Assembly (NCBI RefSeq): GCF_964019385.1
Contig: NC_088646.1
Coordinates: 6,483,902-6,547,901 of the forward strand
DNA length: 64,000 nucleotides
From: Sycon ciliatum
Taxonomy: Eukaryota; Porifera; Calcarea; Leucosolenida; Sycettidae
Reading direction: 5' to 3'
Shown here: one piece after another, positions 37,797 through 51,000 of the stretch
Position numbering within the stretch: the stretch's first letter is position 1
Layout of the letters: each line of letters starts with the position of its first letter
Translations under genes and position numbers: made by a program
The notes under the pieces: model-generated
The model's database searches: none
What the model was told of the DNA's origin: nothing
What the model saw: only the letters and a program-made list of their open reading frames with translations

Positions 37797-38473
37797 TACA
37801 TGTACTAGTAGTAGTAGTAGGCTGTAGTCTGCAATATGCCAATACATGTAGCCGAATTACTGTACATGTACAATGTACATGTATGTTTGTAACACAGTGC
37901 TAGTAGTAGTAGTAGTAGTAGTAGTGAGTGTGCATAGCCAGTGTAGACATGTACATGTCATATAGCCTGTAGGGTCACAGCCTGTCCAGCTGCTGGGGTC
38001 AGGTGGCAAGCACTAACCACCACTTTACCCGGTTTACACTGTTCAACTACAAACAATACAATGACTATTGACAGTACATTGTACTAATAGCCTAGCTTAT
38101 GACCTCTCTCCTGACAAAATGAGAACACGGTTTCTGCCTGATCAGGCACACAGTAGAGTGAAGAGCACTCGGTTAATGTGCAGTGCAGCAGCACGTGCTG
38201 TGCCCTTTAGAGGTTATGCCACGAATGTTGTCATGGTCCTGAGTCAGCAGAACCGCTTATTGTATTGTTTATTTACGGATTCTCCAGAGGTAAATGGATA
38301 CCTACATGTATCATGGGAGTCTCACCAAACCAATACAATAATGAAAATAGAATTATGTAGAGAGTGGATAAAACTCAAAATCTGAGATTTTTTAAGTCAT
38401 TATGGGTGATATGTATACAAGGGGAAGTGTGTGTTGCTACCTACATGGGAGCTCGCGGTTTTCCTGCCGACTT

Positions 38474-38600
38474 GAATTCTCACTTGACTGACTCCGTGAC
38501 GACTGCCATCCAGAGCACACGAGAAGTCCATCGAACCGTCCACTCGGCAAACCTGCAAGAAAGCACCCTCCCTGCTCAATACACAGTGTTTCGGGGAATT
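38474..38600. repeat. Dispersed repeat copy (partner at 52536)
   Basis: It shares CACTTGACT.ACTC, ACTGCCATCCAGAGC.CACG and GCAAGAAA.CACC with 52536-52660, about 70-75% identity over 100 bp in the same orientation. The minus-strand peptide CALDGS is conserved between the copies. Confidence 0.6.
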
Positions 38601-39640
38601 CACCCCTCATCAGTTGAGCTTGAGTAGGCTGATGAAGATTGTGCCTGAAGAGCATCACTTTAATCTTATATAGTGCTCTCCAGGCACAAACATCACCGGG
38701 GATACAACTTACAGAGACGCTCCGTTTCCAGCGCGACAAACACCTCGTGAACACCAGATAGCAGCGCGAGTCAGTGTCGCTCATGGAGGTGCTGAACAAG
38801 CGCTGAGGACCGTTGGCCATTCACAATGTCGTTGCCTACAAACCATCTAATTCGCAAGCCCGCGCTGGGGACAACAATGTGAAGAAGAGGTCGCCGAAGT
38901 CGCACCAACCTCTTCTTCACATATGTATACAAGGCTTTAGAAATTTATTATTTACCTGCAAGTGTACCCAGTGTAGATATATCAGAAAGGGCTCAATGAA
39001 TAATCCGATCTCGTGAATCAAGTCTGCGCCCTGCGCCAGTTCACATCTCAGTGTTCGCAGGTGTAGGGTTGCACGGCACCCTGCATGACAGTGACTCGCT
39101 TGATTGGATTTCATTGAGCAGCACCATACACGCACCACTACTAACTAGACTGTGTGGATTTCGGTTATGGAGTTCTGCAGGATCAGCCAGCATACGCACG
39201 GTGTAATCGAACAGGCTGCCCTTCTCCGCAATCCGCGCAACGGCCAGGGAAATCATGCAGGAAATTAATTTCAACTGGCCGGTGTGCTTCTGTCATGGCA
39301 AGAGTTCTCTACAGATGTGACACATGAAAGCACACACTGACTGAACAAGAGCAAGCATGTCACTATGGCATCACTGAATGCTGCACGCAGACACAGTACT
39401 TCAGTACAAGCTACAGGCTGTGCAGGGCGGCGTTTTCTACGTGTACCCGCTTGGTCCAGGTCATTTTCTTCAGGCAGCACGGGTAATATTACCTTTCCAA
39501 CAAGTCCAACATTATCAAATTGGTCAGACACTGAGACAGAGCTAAATATGGCAGGAAATCGAAAATGAAGGCATACGCTGACATGTACACGCGTATGCCA
39601 AATACCTGATCGGGTATTTGACAATTTTCCTACCAAATTA
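38480..39640 (-). CDS. Unidentified gene, chain of candidate exons
   Basis: Phase-compatible candidates in transcription order are 39546-39491 (SVSVSDQFDNVGLVGK), 39274-39142, 39080-38956, about 38803-38712 and about 38561-38490. The best two read LKLISCMISLAVARIAEKGS and onward (39274-39142), then CRATLHLRTLRCELAQGADL followed by IHEIGLFIEPFLIYLHW (39080-38956). Both are helical and protein-like, joined through a split Arg codon. The next begins RLFSTSMSDTDSRCYLVFTR. I do not recognise the family. The last candidate coincides with a dispersed repeat also found near 52536, so it may not be an exon. Neither the start nor the stop codon was found. Confidence 0.35.
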
Positions 39641-40959
39641 CGCTTGAAATCCATGGTAACACACTTAAACACAGGCATCAACCCGACTGCTGGTGCACAG
39701 TCCTAACATACAAAGCTTGAGGTGCGGAGACACTGACTTGAGAAGTTCACTTACAAAATGCCCTATCGGAATCATCAGTAAAAAATCACCAGTGGGCTTA
39801 GATCTTATGTATTGGGATCATCGGGTATTATCAATGTTTAGTACATGTATCAGTGAAGGTCCCTGGTTCGAATCCTGGTGGTGACAGTCAATTTTTTTCT
39901 TCAGACTTTTCCCGTTTGTGTCTTTCCCTCAAACCAGAAAAACGTATCTTCAGGATTCTTACTATGAGGAGTTGACCAGGTTGGAAAATGCATCCAGACC
40001 CAAAGACATTGTACATAGTAGCCCCCCCCCCCCTTTAAACTAACCCGTATGGAATGACTTCTTTCCCGAACTTTAAATATGAAAACATAGCCATTTCACC
40101 CCCCCCCCCTCCCCTCCACACACACACACCTGCACAAACATACACATACACATACGCAAACACACTCTCACTTTCTCCCTGAAAAAGATATCAGCACACC
40201 TGTACCAAAGGAGGAGGGCCGCAGGTTGACCAGGTAGCATTTTTTTAGTTTACGTTCGCATCTAGTTTATAATATGCTAGCAAAATGTATCTGGCAATTG
40301 CTAACCATAGCAAAATGTATGGTTAATCTTACACTAAAATAAACCGTTGACTACTTCAACGATTCAAGGGCTAGCATTCGTCTAAAGAGTAACACTGCCA
40401 AGGTCGGGGCATAGGGTATTCCTGGAGCATACATTTCCAGGTAGATGGACGGTTAATTGGTTAATGAGAGCTGCATGAAATACTCAAATCATTGGCCAGA
40501 ATCAAAGCACAGAGAGTGGCAGTGCAGTGCTAACGTCTGCCTAGCTGTGAAACTCAACTATGTTGGCTGTAGGCCGCGTGTGAAGATACTACTAGTGCTG
40601 TGAACAGTTCTTTGGTTGACATGCACGCACGCATGCATGCACGCGTACATTCTTGCCTAGCATGGCGAGGGTGGGTTAGCAAGGCCAGTCAGTATACGTT
40701 TGGCCAAGGCTTACTGCCGCAAACTACTAATGCTAGGCAAGTGTGCAGGGCTCGCACACCAAAGCCACAAGCCAACATATATAGCAAGTCTGCGGTGCTG
40801 TGTTTAGTGTTATAATTAGGCACACACTCTCACACACGCGCACATTACATTACGCACTGCTGGTTGTTGCTGGCCGTGTAGGAAAGCAGGAGAACGTCAG
40901 GTCCGGGTGTACACCACCGCGAGTCCGTCATAGTGTCATAGTTGGATAAGCCACTATTA
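39640..40959. other. Intergenic DNA downstream of RPIA
   Basis: It contains a box B-like GGTTCGAATCC near 39868, possibly a decayed SINE or tRNA-like piece (39783-39888). C-runs lie at 40021 and 40100, and a CA-rich segment at 40118-40165. No exon is supported. Confidence 0.45.
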
Positions 40960-42655
40960 TCATGGCGTTCTGGTCTTGACAGTTCCGTCTTCCATTCCGA
41001 AGTAGGCAACGTTAGCCATGCCAACGAAAAGCCCAACTTCAACAACACCTGAGCACAAGGCAAGAAAGCATACACTCGTAAGAATTGCTCAACTGCATGT
41101 GCCGGGACAGAGGCTACTTAGAAGTAGAAGATTTACTGCACACATTGAATCAACACAAATTCGGACGAGACATTCACAGTAAAACCCTTGGCGCACAGAA
41201 TACTTCATTGCAAAATCCTACGACACAAAGTGTAAGATGTATACGAGTCGTATTTATAGTACTTGCTCACCAGCAACGTTATTGATGTCGCTCTCCACTT
41301 GTTTCCAGTCGCGCTCCTAAGGATACAAGACGCACGGTCAAATCAAAACATACTCTATTTCAGCAATTTTAGGTGCTCAAAATTTTCGGTATGAGGGCAA
41401 AAAGCCAGGTTGGTGAGCAGATAGTTTAGGTACAGAGAAGCAGTTCCCTATTGGATTATGTGCGTTAGTGTTTGTTGGGTGCATTGAAATTTTAGGTACG
41501 AAACAGACGTACCGAAAATACCGAAAATAAAAGTACACCAAACACTTGTGAAATGACAGTACTTCAAAACAAGCAAGTGCAGTACAACCGGTCCTAACCG
41601 GACGCCCTTGGTGCAGCGGAAACCGTCCTGACATGACAGGAGTCCACTCAACCCAGGGATGCAGGTTCGATCCACAGCACTTTGGTGCATGAATTTTGTC
41701 CGGTCAATACAGGATTCCGCTTGGTACAGGGTCCGGCAAACACCGGTTTTACTTGTACATGGGCAGGTGGAATGCAGACAATGAACAGTCTAATTCAAAC
41801 ATACCGTTCAACAGGAACTTTTCCGGGGCTGACTTCAGTCAATACGATTCCCATAGAGTTTTCTGATTCTGATGATTGCTTTAACAGTGCGTGAAACTTG
41901 GAGCAAAAACACTTTTTCATCCTCTTATTCTTGTTAGAGTTTTCTGATTATTCGAACCTTGGACTGTCCATTCGTGCCTAAATATAAGTGCTATGAAATT
42001 GGTGTAAAGCAGTGACATAGAAAGATGTAGTATTCCTGCTGATAGTTTGAAGCTTTCAACGGCGCATACGAACTGTTCTGTCAACTTCACCGGCCAGTTC
42101 AGTTTTGCACGAAACATTGTCCTTGTCAGTTTGGAGTGTCCGCAGCACATCCAAAAATCTTCCATTTCCCTCCAGGGTTTTTGTGCCTTGCAGACTGCTA
42201 GAAACGCACAGTTAAGGGCACGGCATGTAGTACACCAGACCTTCGTGTAAGAAAAATCCAGGAGAGTGAACAATCACTCTCGCTATCCTCTCAAGGAGAG
42301 TGGTGGGAGAGCAGTCCCCACAACCCTCCCCCCCCTCCTCCCCAAAAAAGTCGCTCGCCTTATCTATCCAAGGTGAGCACAACACGGGTTTTTTCAGCAT
42401 CTTGCCATAACCCAATCGGATTCAATACCCAATACAGTAAAACCTGTGACTACCGACCACCCCTTGGGGCCAGCAAAAGCGGTCTTTAGTAGCAGGTGGT
42501 CTTTAGTTAGAGGTTTGCACCGCGCGACCATATACATGTATGGATCCCATTATATGATATGTATATCAAAATGCAGCTAATACAATTCCCAAGACTTGCG
42601 CAATGCCATTCTTATTTCAGGTCAAACAACACTTGGAGAGAAAGACGGAGAGATG

Positions 42656-42702
<47 letters not shown>

Positions 42703-45025
42703 ATTTTTTTGCGGACATCAAATTCAGCTCCTACTTCTGAAGCCTGGAGTCAAACGTTCCCTGTGGAAGTTTCGTTTTGCGCTGGGCTTCAAATTTGTTC
42801 ATGCGATCAATGGTACCGACTGTCCTTTGTGCGACTTCTTGATTGCTTTAACGCGATTCTCCAGCATCAGGACCTTGCGGTGCTGCTTTGTTTCTGGATT
42901 CCTTGATGCAATCGTCGATTCGGCTGTATGACTGGGGTGACAGAGCCGCTCAGTCTTCGTTTCTCCTCCGAGTAGTAACATCAATCAGAGAGCGCTTTAG
43001 ATACGCTCTCCAAGACGTTTCCTATCATGTTTATTCTTGACAGTGCTTGAAATTCTGACAGGTGTAGTGCAGTCCACACCAACTCCACAGTCAAAATGAC
43101 CTGCGTTCATTTCTTCAGCTGTAGTATCGAAAGATGCCTTTCAGGACCACGGAAAATCATCAAAATTTCAAGAAGGAGCTTCGAGCAACATTTGATTTCC
43201 TACATCGCGGTCGCTAGTTACGGGTCAAAAATCGTCTTTGGGACAAGAAAAGGCGGTCGCTGGTCGCGTTCAGCAGGTAGTCGCTAGTTACAGTGCATTT
43301 TGAATGTGAGACCGTCCGTGCCTGGCGAAGTGGTCGGTAGTACCAGGCTGGTCGCTAGTCACGGTGGTCTTTAGTTACAGGTCTTACTGTAGTACCACGC
43401 TGGTCGCTAGTCACGGTGGTCTTTAGTTACAGGTTTTACTGTAGTACCAGGCTGGTCGCTAGTCACGGTGGTCTTTAGTTACAGGTTTTACTGTAGTACC
43501 AGGCTGGTCGCTAGTCACGGTGGTCTTTAGTTACAGGTTTTACTGTAGTACCAGGCTGGTCGCTAGTCACGGTGGTCTTTAGTTACAGGTTTTACTGTAG
43601 TACCAGGCTGGTCGCTAGTCACGGTGGTCTTTAGTTACAGGTTTTACTGTAGTACCAGGCTGGTCGCTAGTCACGGTGGTCTTTAGTTACAGGTTTTACT
43701 GTAGTACCAGGCTGGTCGCTAGTCACGGTGGTCTTTAGTTACAGGTTTTACTGTAGTACCAGGCTGGTCGCTAGTCACGGTGGTCTTTAGTTACAGGTTT
43801 TACTGTAGTACCAGGCTGGTCGCTAGTCACGGTGGTCTTTAGTTACAGGTTTTACTGTAGTACCAGGCTGGTCGCTAGTCACGGTGGTCTTTAGTTACAG
43901 GTTTTACTGTAGTACCAGGCTGGTCGCTAGTCACGGTGGTCTTTAGTTACAGGTTTTACTGTAGTACCAGGCTGGTCGCTAGTCACGGTGGTCTTTAGTT
44001 ACAGGTTTTACTGTAGTACCAGGCTGGTCGCTAGTCACGGTGGTCTTTAGTTACAGGTTTTACTGTAGTACCAGGCTGGTCGCTAGTCACGGTGGTCTTT
44101 AGTTACAGGTTTTACTGTAGTACCAGGCTGGTCGCTAGTCACGGTGGTCTTTAGTTACAGGTTTTACTGTAGTACCAGGCTGGTCGCTAGTCACGGTGGT
44201 CTTTAGTTACAGGTTTTACTGTAGTACCAGGCTGGTCGCTAGTCACGGTGGTCTTTAGTTACAGGTTTTGCTGTACATGTACAATGTAGCTGGCAAATTC
44301 GTTCTGGAAAATCGCCGTACGCACTACAAATGAAAGCTGTTCGGACCACAACTTTAGTTTCCCTTCATCAGGGACAATGACACACGCAATGGGAAATTGA
44401 GACAAATCGCTAAGATCCGATCTTAACATGGCATGGTATTTTTTGTAGTATTCATCGTAGAGCGCTCCTTTCTTCTGTAGCTGACCGCTAAAGACCTGTG
44501 CCTGGCGTCACACAGGTCTATGCATGCCCGGACTGTCACGCAAGAGAGGGAAATCCTTTATGTCAAGATACTATGATTGCCACCCAATTGCGGAAGTGAA
44601 AATTTGCAAAGGTACGTAAAATACCTTGCGAGTGCCGTAACTTCACTATTGGACCTCGGATCGACTTCCGATTTGTTGGAGCCGACAGTTGAGAACTTTC
44701 TAATGCGAATAGACCTTTCTATTACTCGATTCCGTTCAGGGAAAGCCGGGTTACGAAATATTTGAGTGTTTTCAGAACTTCATAGTGATGCGGATGCGCT
44801 CGAAATTCTCAAGGCGTGCGACGAAAAGCGCGCCCTAAAAGAAAATAAGGAGAGCGAAGGCGCGCGAGAGCGATCGCTCTCCTTTTACCAGATGGTCTGT
44901 ACACATTGTCACAGCTTACCTGTGTGGCATCAAACTTGACATCTAGGATCACATTGCCATTGTCCGTTATCACTGGTCCCTGCCAAAGCAGAACAGGAAC
45001 CCGACGGCACATACAAGCACACACA

Positions 45026-45069
<44 letters not shown>

Positions 45070-48000
45070 GATATCACTCAGAAGAAAATGATTGCCCTGT
45101 GGTAACATACTTGATGATGATGTCATATACCCAGTTTTCAAGTCTACTGGTACTTAAATTAATTATGTAATCTGTCACGAAGTTCAAACTTCGGAAAAGA
45201 TTAGCTATGAGACTTGGGCAACATATGAATTAGACGCAGATTGAGAATTAGATGCAATAAAACTCAGCCGGTTGTTATTTGCACACTACACTCATATCGT
45301 GCTTATCCGGGCAGTCCGGGACCGGGCACTACCCATAACATGACGGAGATACTCTGAATCATGTACGTTTTGATGGAGAAGGGCCAGAGGTCTGGCATAT
45401 ATGTATGTTGTCACTATTTCCACAAAGAAATATGGCAGGACACCAGTGATATTTCTACTAAACTCGCCCACAGGGTGCCCGGTAAACCGAGGTGCGGATA
45501 AGAGAGACATGAGTGTATATTCTAACTCAACTGCACTAGCTAGGGGTGCTACTCACGGCTTTGTTCTTGGCCATACGCAACACGGGCTCGAATCCCATGC
45601 GCTCCATCTTGATCGCCACAGGCTTGTAGGCAAACGGCACTACTTCCACAGGCAGTCCTTTCTCCCACTGCACAGGACAACACAGGGGAACTGGAGTTTG
45701 CTGGTGGTTGCCAGTGAGTAGTGACAATGCCATGCATGCAGTATGTTCAATGTTTTCCGGCATAAAACCTGATGCCAACTTTTTTTAGGGCATACATCAC
45801 CACATTCACATAACAACAGTCACCTTGTGAATAACGACCTCACGTATAACAACAACTCACGAATAACACACACAATCTTCAGACCTAGTGATCATTTGAC
45901 TACATACTCTTAAAACCTCAACAGGTACCTAACAAGAAAAGGGGACCAAGGAGCTACACATTATGCTATAATGTCCACTAACACCACCAGTTACTTTACA
46001 ATCAGCTCAAGCGATAACATTGCACGTTCTGACGTTCGACACCTAACTGGCAATCAGCTCCAGCACGTCAGTTGCCAGTTAGGTGCAGAACGTCAGAACG
46101 TGCAATGTTATCGCTTGAGCTGATTGTAAAGTAACTGATGGTGTTAGTGGACATTATAGCAAAATGTGTAGCTCTTTGGTCCTCTTTTCTTGTTATAAAT
46201 GAATCCTTGTCTCTCCACCCAAGTCTAACTAGATACCTAACAACTTATGCATATTCGAGTACCTAACAACTTATGAATATTCGAGTACCTAACAATACTT
46301 CCCATTCCACGAATAGCGACAAATCGCGAAAAATGACACTTCTCTGATGCACAATCGAGGGTTAGGCACCGGCGGATTATGCCGGCAGAAAAACTGGCAG
46401 AATTCGGTACTTTTTTTGGTAAGTTTCATGCATGTTTGGTATGTGGATAAAGAAATGGAGCAGAATTCGAGGAATTGCCCGCCATAAGGTTTGTATGGTT
46501 CTGCCAATTTCACTGCTTTTCGAGCAGTATCTGCCACCTTTTCAAGCAGAATCCGCCGGTCCCTATCGAGGGTCCTCATCCGCTAGGTTGACTGTGAATG
46601 TAGCAATGAGATGAATGTTCAATGCTTGCTGAAAGGTTTACACCAGGGCGGATATACCACAAGAAACACTGAGGCACAACTTGCTCAACACAGCTGCTCT
46701 TACCTGCTGACCAAGACGCTCAGAGTCCTTTCTGCAACGAGTAGGAGAAGACAATGGAGGACAACAAGAGCAGCGTGAGTAGGTGATGGGCCAACCATGA
46801 CGATTGTACACTTTGCAGTGACATGTCCTACCTGTAGTCAGCGACGACAACAAACTTCTTCGCTGCAGCTGCGACGACCTTCTCCTGAGTCTGACAGCCA
46901 CTGGCAAGGAAATAGATACACAGAAAAAAAGGAATGCCGAAGAAATCAGTTTCAGGGGTATAGGAATATTTCAATCCCTCGTACCCCAATCAAAACTGCA
47001 TGGCAGACAATTAGGAGGAATCGCCTGCACAACAATTGAGCGAAGGGCATTAGGAAAGAAACAATTTCAGAGACTGACACACACATACACACGCGTGCGC
47101 GCGCAATACTTACCCGCCACCTTTGATGCAGGAAAGGTGGGCATCCACTTCATCCGCTCCATCAATAGCCACATCAAGCTACAACACACAGGCAAGAGCA
47201 GGCACAACCAAAGACATCCATAATTCATACTCTGCTTTTCAAAATTGGCAAAAAACACCCAGTCAACCTGTCTACCGCCGGTATATCACAACACACTTCG
47301 ACAAAGTACACATTTCAAGAAAGTAAATGACGATGCTTGTATAGCATACAAGTAGATTCATACAGATTGTGACTAGGAGTTGTGATTCGTCCTATGCAGA
47401 TGATACATGTACAGTGAATTTGTTAAAGTGCGATGCAAAGTTCACACACGAGATTTCGCATCAGGCTTCGGAAAGCAGGAAGACAAGAGTATAATGCCTG
47501 TCGTGTTCACCTCCCTCGGACTGACGTAATAATAATTTGACAGTAAAATATCACTCAGAGGATCCGGAATAGTACAGGATCCGAAGCTCAAAAATAAAAT
47601 TGGGTCTGCCACTTCACTCCGAGTATTTGCCGCTTTCAGGGCTGATAGGTGATGGTTATAGAAGGTCAATTTTGTTTGTTGGCCCTTCTGAATCGGGGAA
47701 GGAGACGAGCGGCGAGAGGGTTTTCGTCGACGATTTCGCAAGCCTTCTCAAGCGTTCTCAAGAAGGTCGCAAATTTATTTTCGCCGTGCGTCCGTACGCG
47801 CATGGCTTGAGCATGCACACATTGCGCACCCACGACAAACATTTGAAAAATTTAGAAAATGATGACGCCGTAGAAAATGACGACGCTGGCCGGGGAACTT
47901 ATTTGAGGAAGCACGAGGTCTTTCAATTTCATTCCCACGCGAGTAAGCATGGAGGAAGACGAGAATTGTGCCTCCTGTGCACAAAGTCCAGGTAGTGTTG

Positions 48001-51000
48001 GGCATTTAGTGGCTTCAGCCAGTACTCAGGTTTCGGAAATTTCATGGAGCTCATGTTTGTGCCACTGTGTGAAGATCGAAGGAAGCGAAAAGGAGGAGAA
48101 AGTAAATTTCACGAACACCAGCTGGTCTCGAGTGGTATCTGCTGCCAAAATTCGCCAGGACGGCACATGGGCCTTTCTCTGCCAGGAGCAGTGTAGCACG
48201 GATGAGAGCACCCCGCGTGGCTGGTACCATAGGCGCTGCTATGCAGCCTACACCCACAAGAAGACTCTGAGTCGTTTTGAGGGAGAGGAGAGTGGTGGCC
48301 TTGCCAGCAATGTTGGCGCAGAGGAGGTGGGTGACGCAGATGCCTGTGAGGATGAACCTCCCAAGAAGCGTGTTATGACACGAAGCAAAGTGACAACCAT
48401 CGACATCACTCTGTGTATAATATGTCAACAAAAAACAAAAACAAAGAACCGGAAAGCTGAACCGCTTACCCTCTGTTCAGAATTCCGTGCTGGCGAAAGC
48501 TTGATCCGTGCGGCAAATGCACGTGGAGATGAAGCAGGCCAGCGGATTTTACTTACCCTCCAGGAGGGCAGTCCCGATTGTGTAGCATCGGACATATGCT
48601 ACCATTTCTGCTGCTACCGTAACTACACTCATTCTAGTACGGTGGCAGCACTGGAGGCAAAGAAGACGACGGCAGTTGCAGACGACAATGTGTACGATAG
48701 AGCCTTTGAGTGGCTGGCTGTATGCATGGAGAAGGAGCTCTTCAGTGAGACAGAAATACGAGCGATGCGTATGGACAGCCTGACGTCCAAGTACAGCGCC
48801 AAGCTGGCAGAGCTCGGAGCTGCAAGTCAATACCGACGATGGCTGCTGAAGAAGCGCCTGTTGGAGCATTTTGGAAAACGCATCAACTTCGTCCGTCCTG
48901 GTCCATTATCACCCGAGAGCGTTGTAAGCAGCTCCTTGACAGAATCACAACTGCTACAAGTAGTTGGTGCAGCAGTAGCCAAGGCTGAGGCAGCCCAGCA
49001 GTGCGCCGACGAATATGCTGGAGATGATATGGCGGATGAAGATGCACCTCCAGCTATTGATAGCAGCTGCAAGGTACATGCCTTCCACACAGCCATGGCT
49101 CTGAACAACGCCATCTGTGATCAGCAGCCCACAATACCCACCATGCCACATGCCAGTGATGTCGTAAATGAGAATGTGCCAGTGCCAGACATCCTCTACA
49201 ATGTGCTTGCCATGACCATTGTCGGCCCTGAGAAGTGTGACATTGGTGACCTGACAGACTCCCGTGTCCATGTCCCTACCGACATCCATTGCAAGATTTT
49301 GGCAATTGCTGAGGACATTGTGTATGCTGCAACTCGTGGATCTATTCTGACACCAAAGCACGTAGCTTTGGCGCTTACTGTCCACCACCACACGAGGAGC
49401 AAGCACATGGTGGATCTTCTCAACCAGTTCGGCCATGGCATATCGTATTCAAAGCTGCGAGAAGTAGAAACCGGGTATTCTCTCGAAGTAGCAGGAAGTT
49501 CCGCAGCCAGCAGTGTTGTAGTACCCCGTGGCATTTCCCAGCATGGAGGTGATGTTCATTTCTGCTGGGACAATAACGACCTCAACGAGGAAACTCTGAG
49601 TGGCCAAGGGACGACACACTGCACCAACGGCATTGTGCTCCAGCACTCGCTGCCCTTCCAGGACGATCCGTGTCCACCAGAAAGTACGAGCCGTGCCGAG
49701 CCAGGTAACCAACGCCGACCGCGAAGTGTTGCCCCACCTGCAGTTCCGAGCCTAGAATACAACTGCGGTGAATTATGGCTATGGCTGTCAACACACCTAA
49801 CCTGTTCACACATTGTATATAAACTGCTTGTACATAGCTTGGCTTCTAAAGCGATGACGCTATCATCCTACATTTTATTCCAATGTACATATTAAACTGG
49901 GCATATTGTCCATGAATTGCACAGCACTGGACATGTCTTCCTTACTACAGTTGTAGTATTTATTCCCGTAGCTATGCAGAAGACGTTACTTCAGTAACGT
50001 CTGGCGCTAGCCAGGGTCCACACAGCTTTAATTTGGTATTTGTGTGTTTGTTTGTGTCACGCCTGGCGCTATCCGTATCTGACGGCAAAAAAGCATAGGA
50101 TGTTATACATTTTTCAATTCTCCTATTTTTTTTCAGGCATATCCTGGGATTCGAACCCGCACTATCGCCCTACATGCATTCCCCCATACACTTCGCATTC
50201 ATACCCATTCTTCCAAGTTGCTTCACGTTATTATCTTGCGTTTGAAAGCCCTATTTGAATATTGCGGGCAGCTGTATGGCCAGCTGTGTTTGATGGTACG
50301 GTACGGTACGGGAGACGGTGTCGTATTACCCTCGATCGTACCTGTCCCGTACCTATCCCCTACCGTACCGTACCATCAAAGACGGCTGGCCACAATGCAT
50401 ATTCAAATAGGGCTTTCAAATGCAAGATCACAATGTGAAACAACTTAACTTGGAAGAATTAGTATGTATGCGAAGTGTATCGGGGGATGCATGCAGGGTG
50501 CGCGATAGTGCGGGTTCGAATCCCAGGTTATGTCTTAAAAAAAAGGATTTTTTTAAAGAATTTATAACATCCCTATGCTTTTTTTTGTCTAGGTCATCAA
50601 GGCAAAAAAGCATAGCGTAGGGCCCTGAGCTTCCAAGCTCTCTCGTTTATTTCATTTTCGATTGAGTAGTGACTACAATGCGTTTATATCATTTCTACTC
50701 TAACTCTAATTTAATCGAGTGCTATTGAAGGTGTGTGTGCCTGAGAGAGAAGCAGGGAAAGGGTCCAAGCTTACCTTCGCAGAATGATAGGTGTCCCTCG
50801 TATCGATCGTATCAACGAAATTCCAATCAAGAAAACATTTGAGATCACTCGCGAAGCGGCGTCAAACTACACGACACGACGGGTAGTTTGTTGGCTGCCA
50901 TTGCGAGTGGGTAGTGGAAGGACCAAACGATATCTAGGCTAGGCTTACGAAGTCCCTGTGCTTTACTTCTACAAGAGCGAGAGTAAACTTCTTGACCAAG

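Larger units (their letters stand above)
35854..38400. other. Intergenic region with two MITEs
   Basis: Upstream of the Gln/Pro-rich gene. It includes the elements at 36344-36731 and 37300-37796 and (TAG)n runs near 37806 and 37900. No TATA box was placed and no exon is supported. Confidence 0.5.
42433..44275 (-). mobile_element. Degenerate pogo/Tigger-like transposon
   Basis: The left end CAGTAAAACCTGTGACTACC follows a TA; the right end, reverse-complemented, starts CAGTAAAACCTGTAACTAAA. Inside, the minus strand at 42984-42799 encodes RKVLMLENRVKAIKKSHKGQ followed by SVPLIA, which resembles the N-terminal helix-turn-helix (CENP-B/psq type) of pogo-family transposases. It then breaks up in stops and frameshifts. 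No DDE domain remains. The right terminus has expanded into the array 43342-44275. It lies in RPIA intron 9. Confidence 0.75.

Noticed and set aside
39783-39888. Functional tRNA gene
   Set aside because: Box B is good but the T-stem has a mismatch, no clear box A or anticodon arm exists, and the length is wrong; at most a decayed SINE.
43337-44275. CRISPR-like array
   Set aside because: The 52-bp units are contiguous without unique spacers, and the DNA is eukaryotic.
48051-49534. Minus-strand frames under the 648-codon ORF
   Set aside because: Codon pattern and Cys/His motifs support the plus-strand frame; these are shadows.
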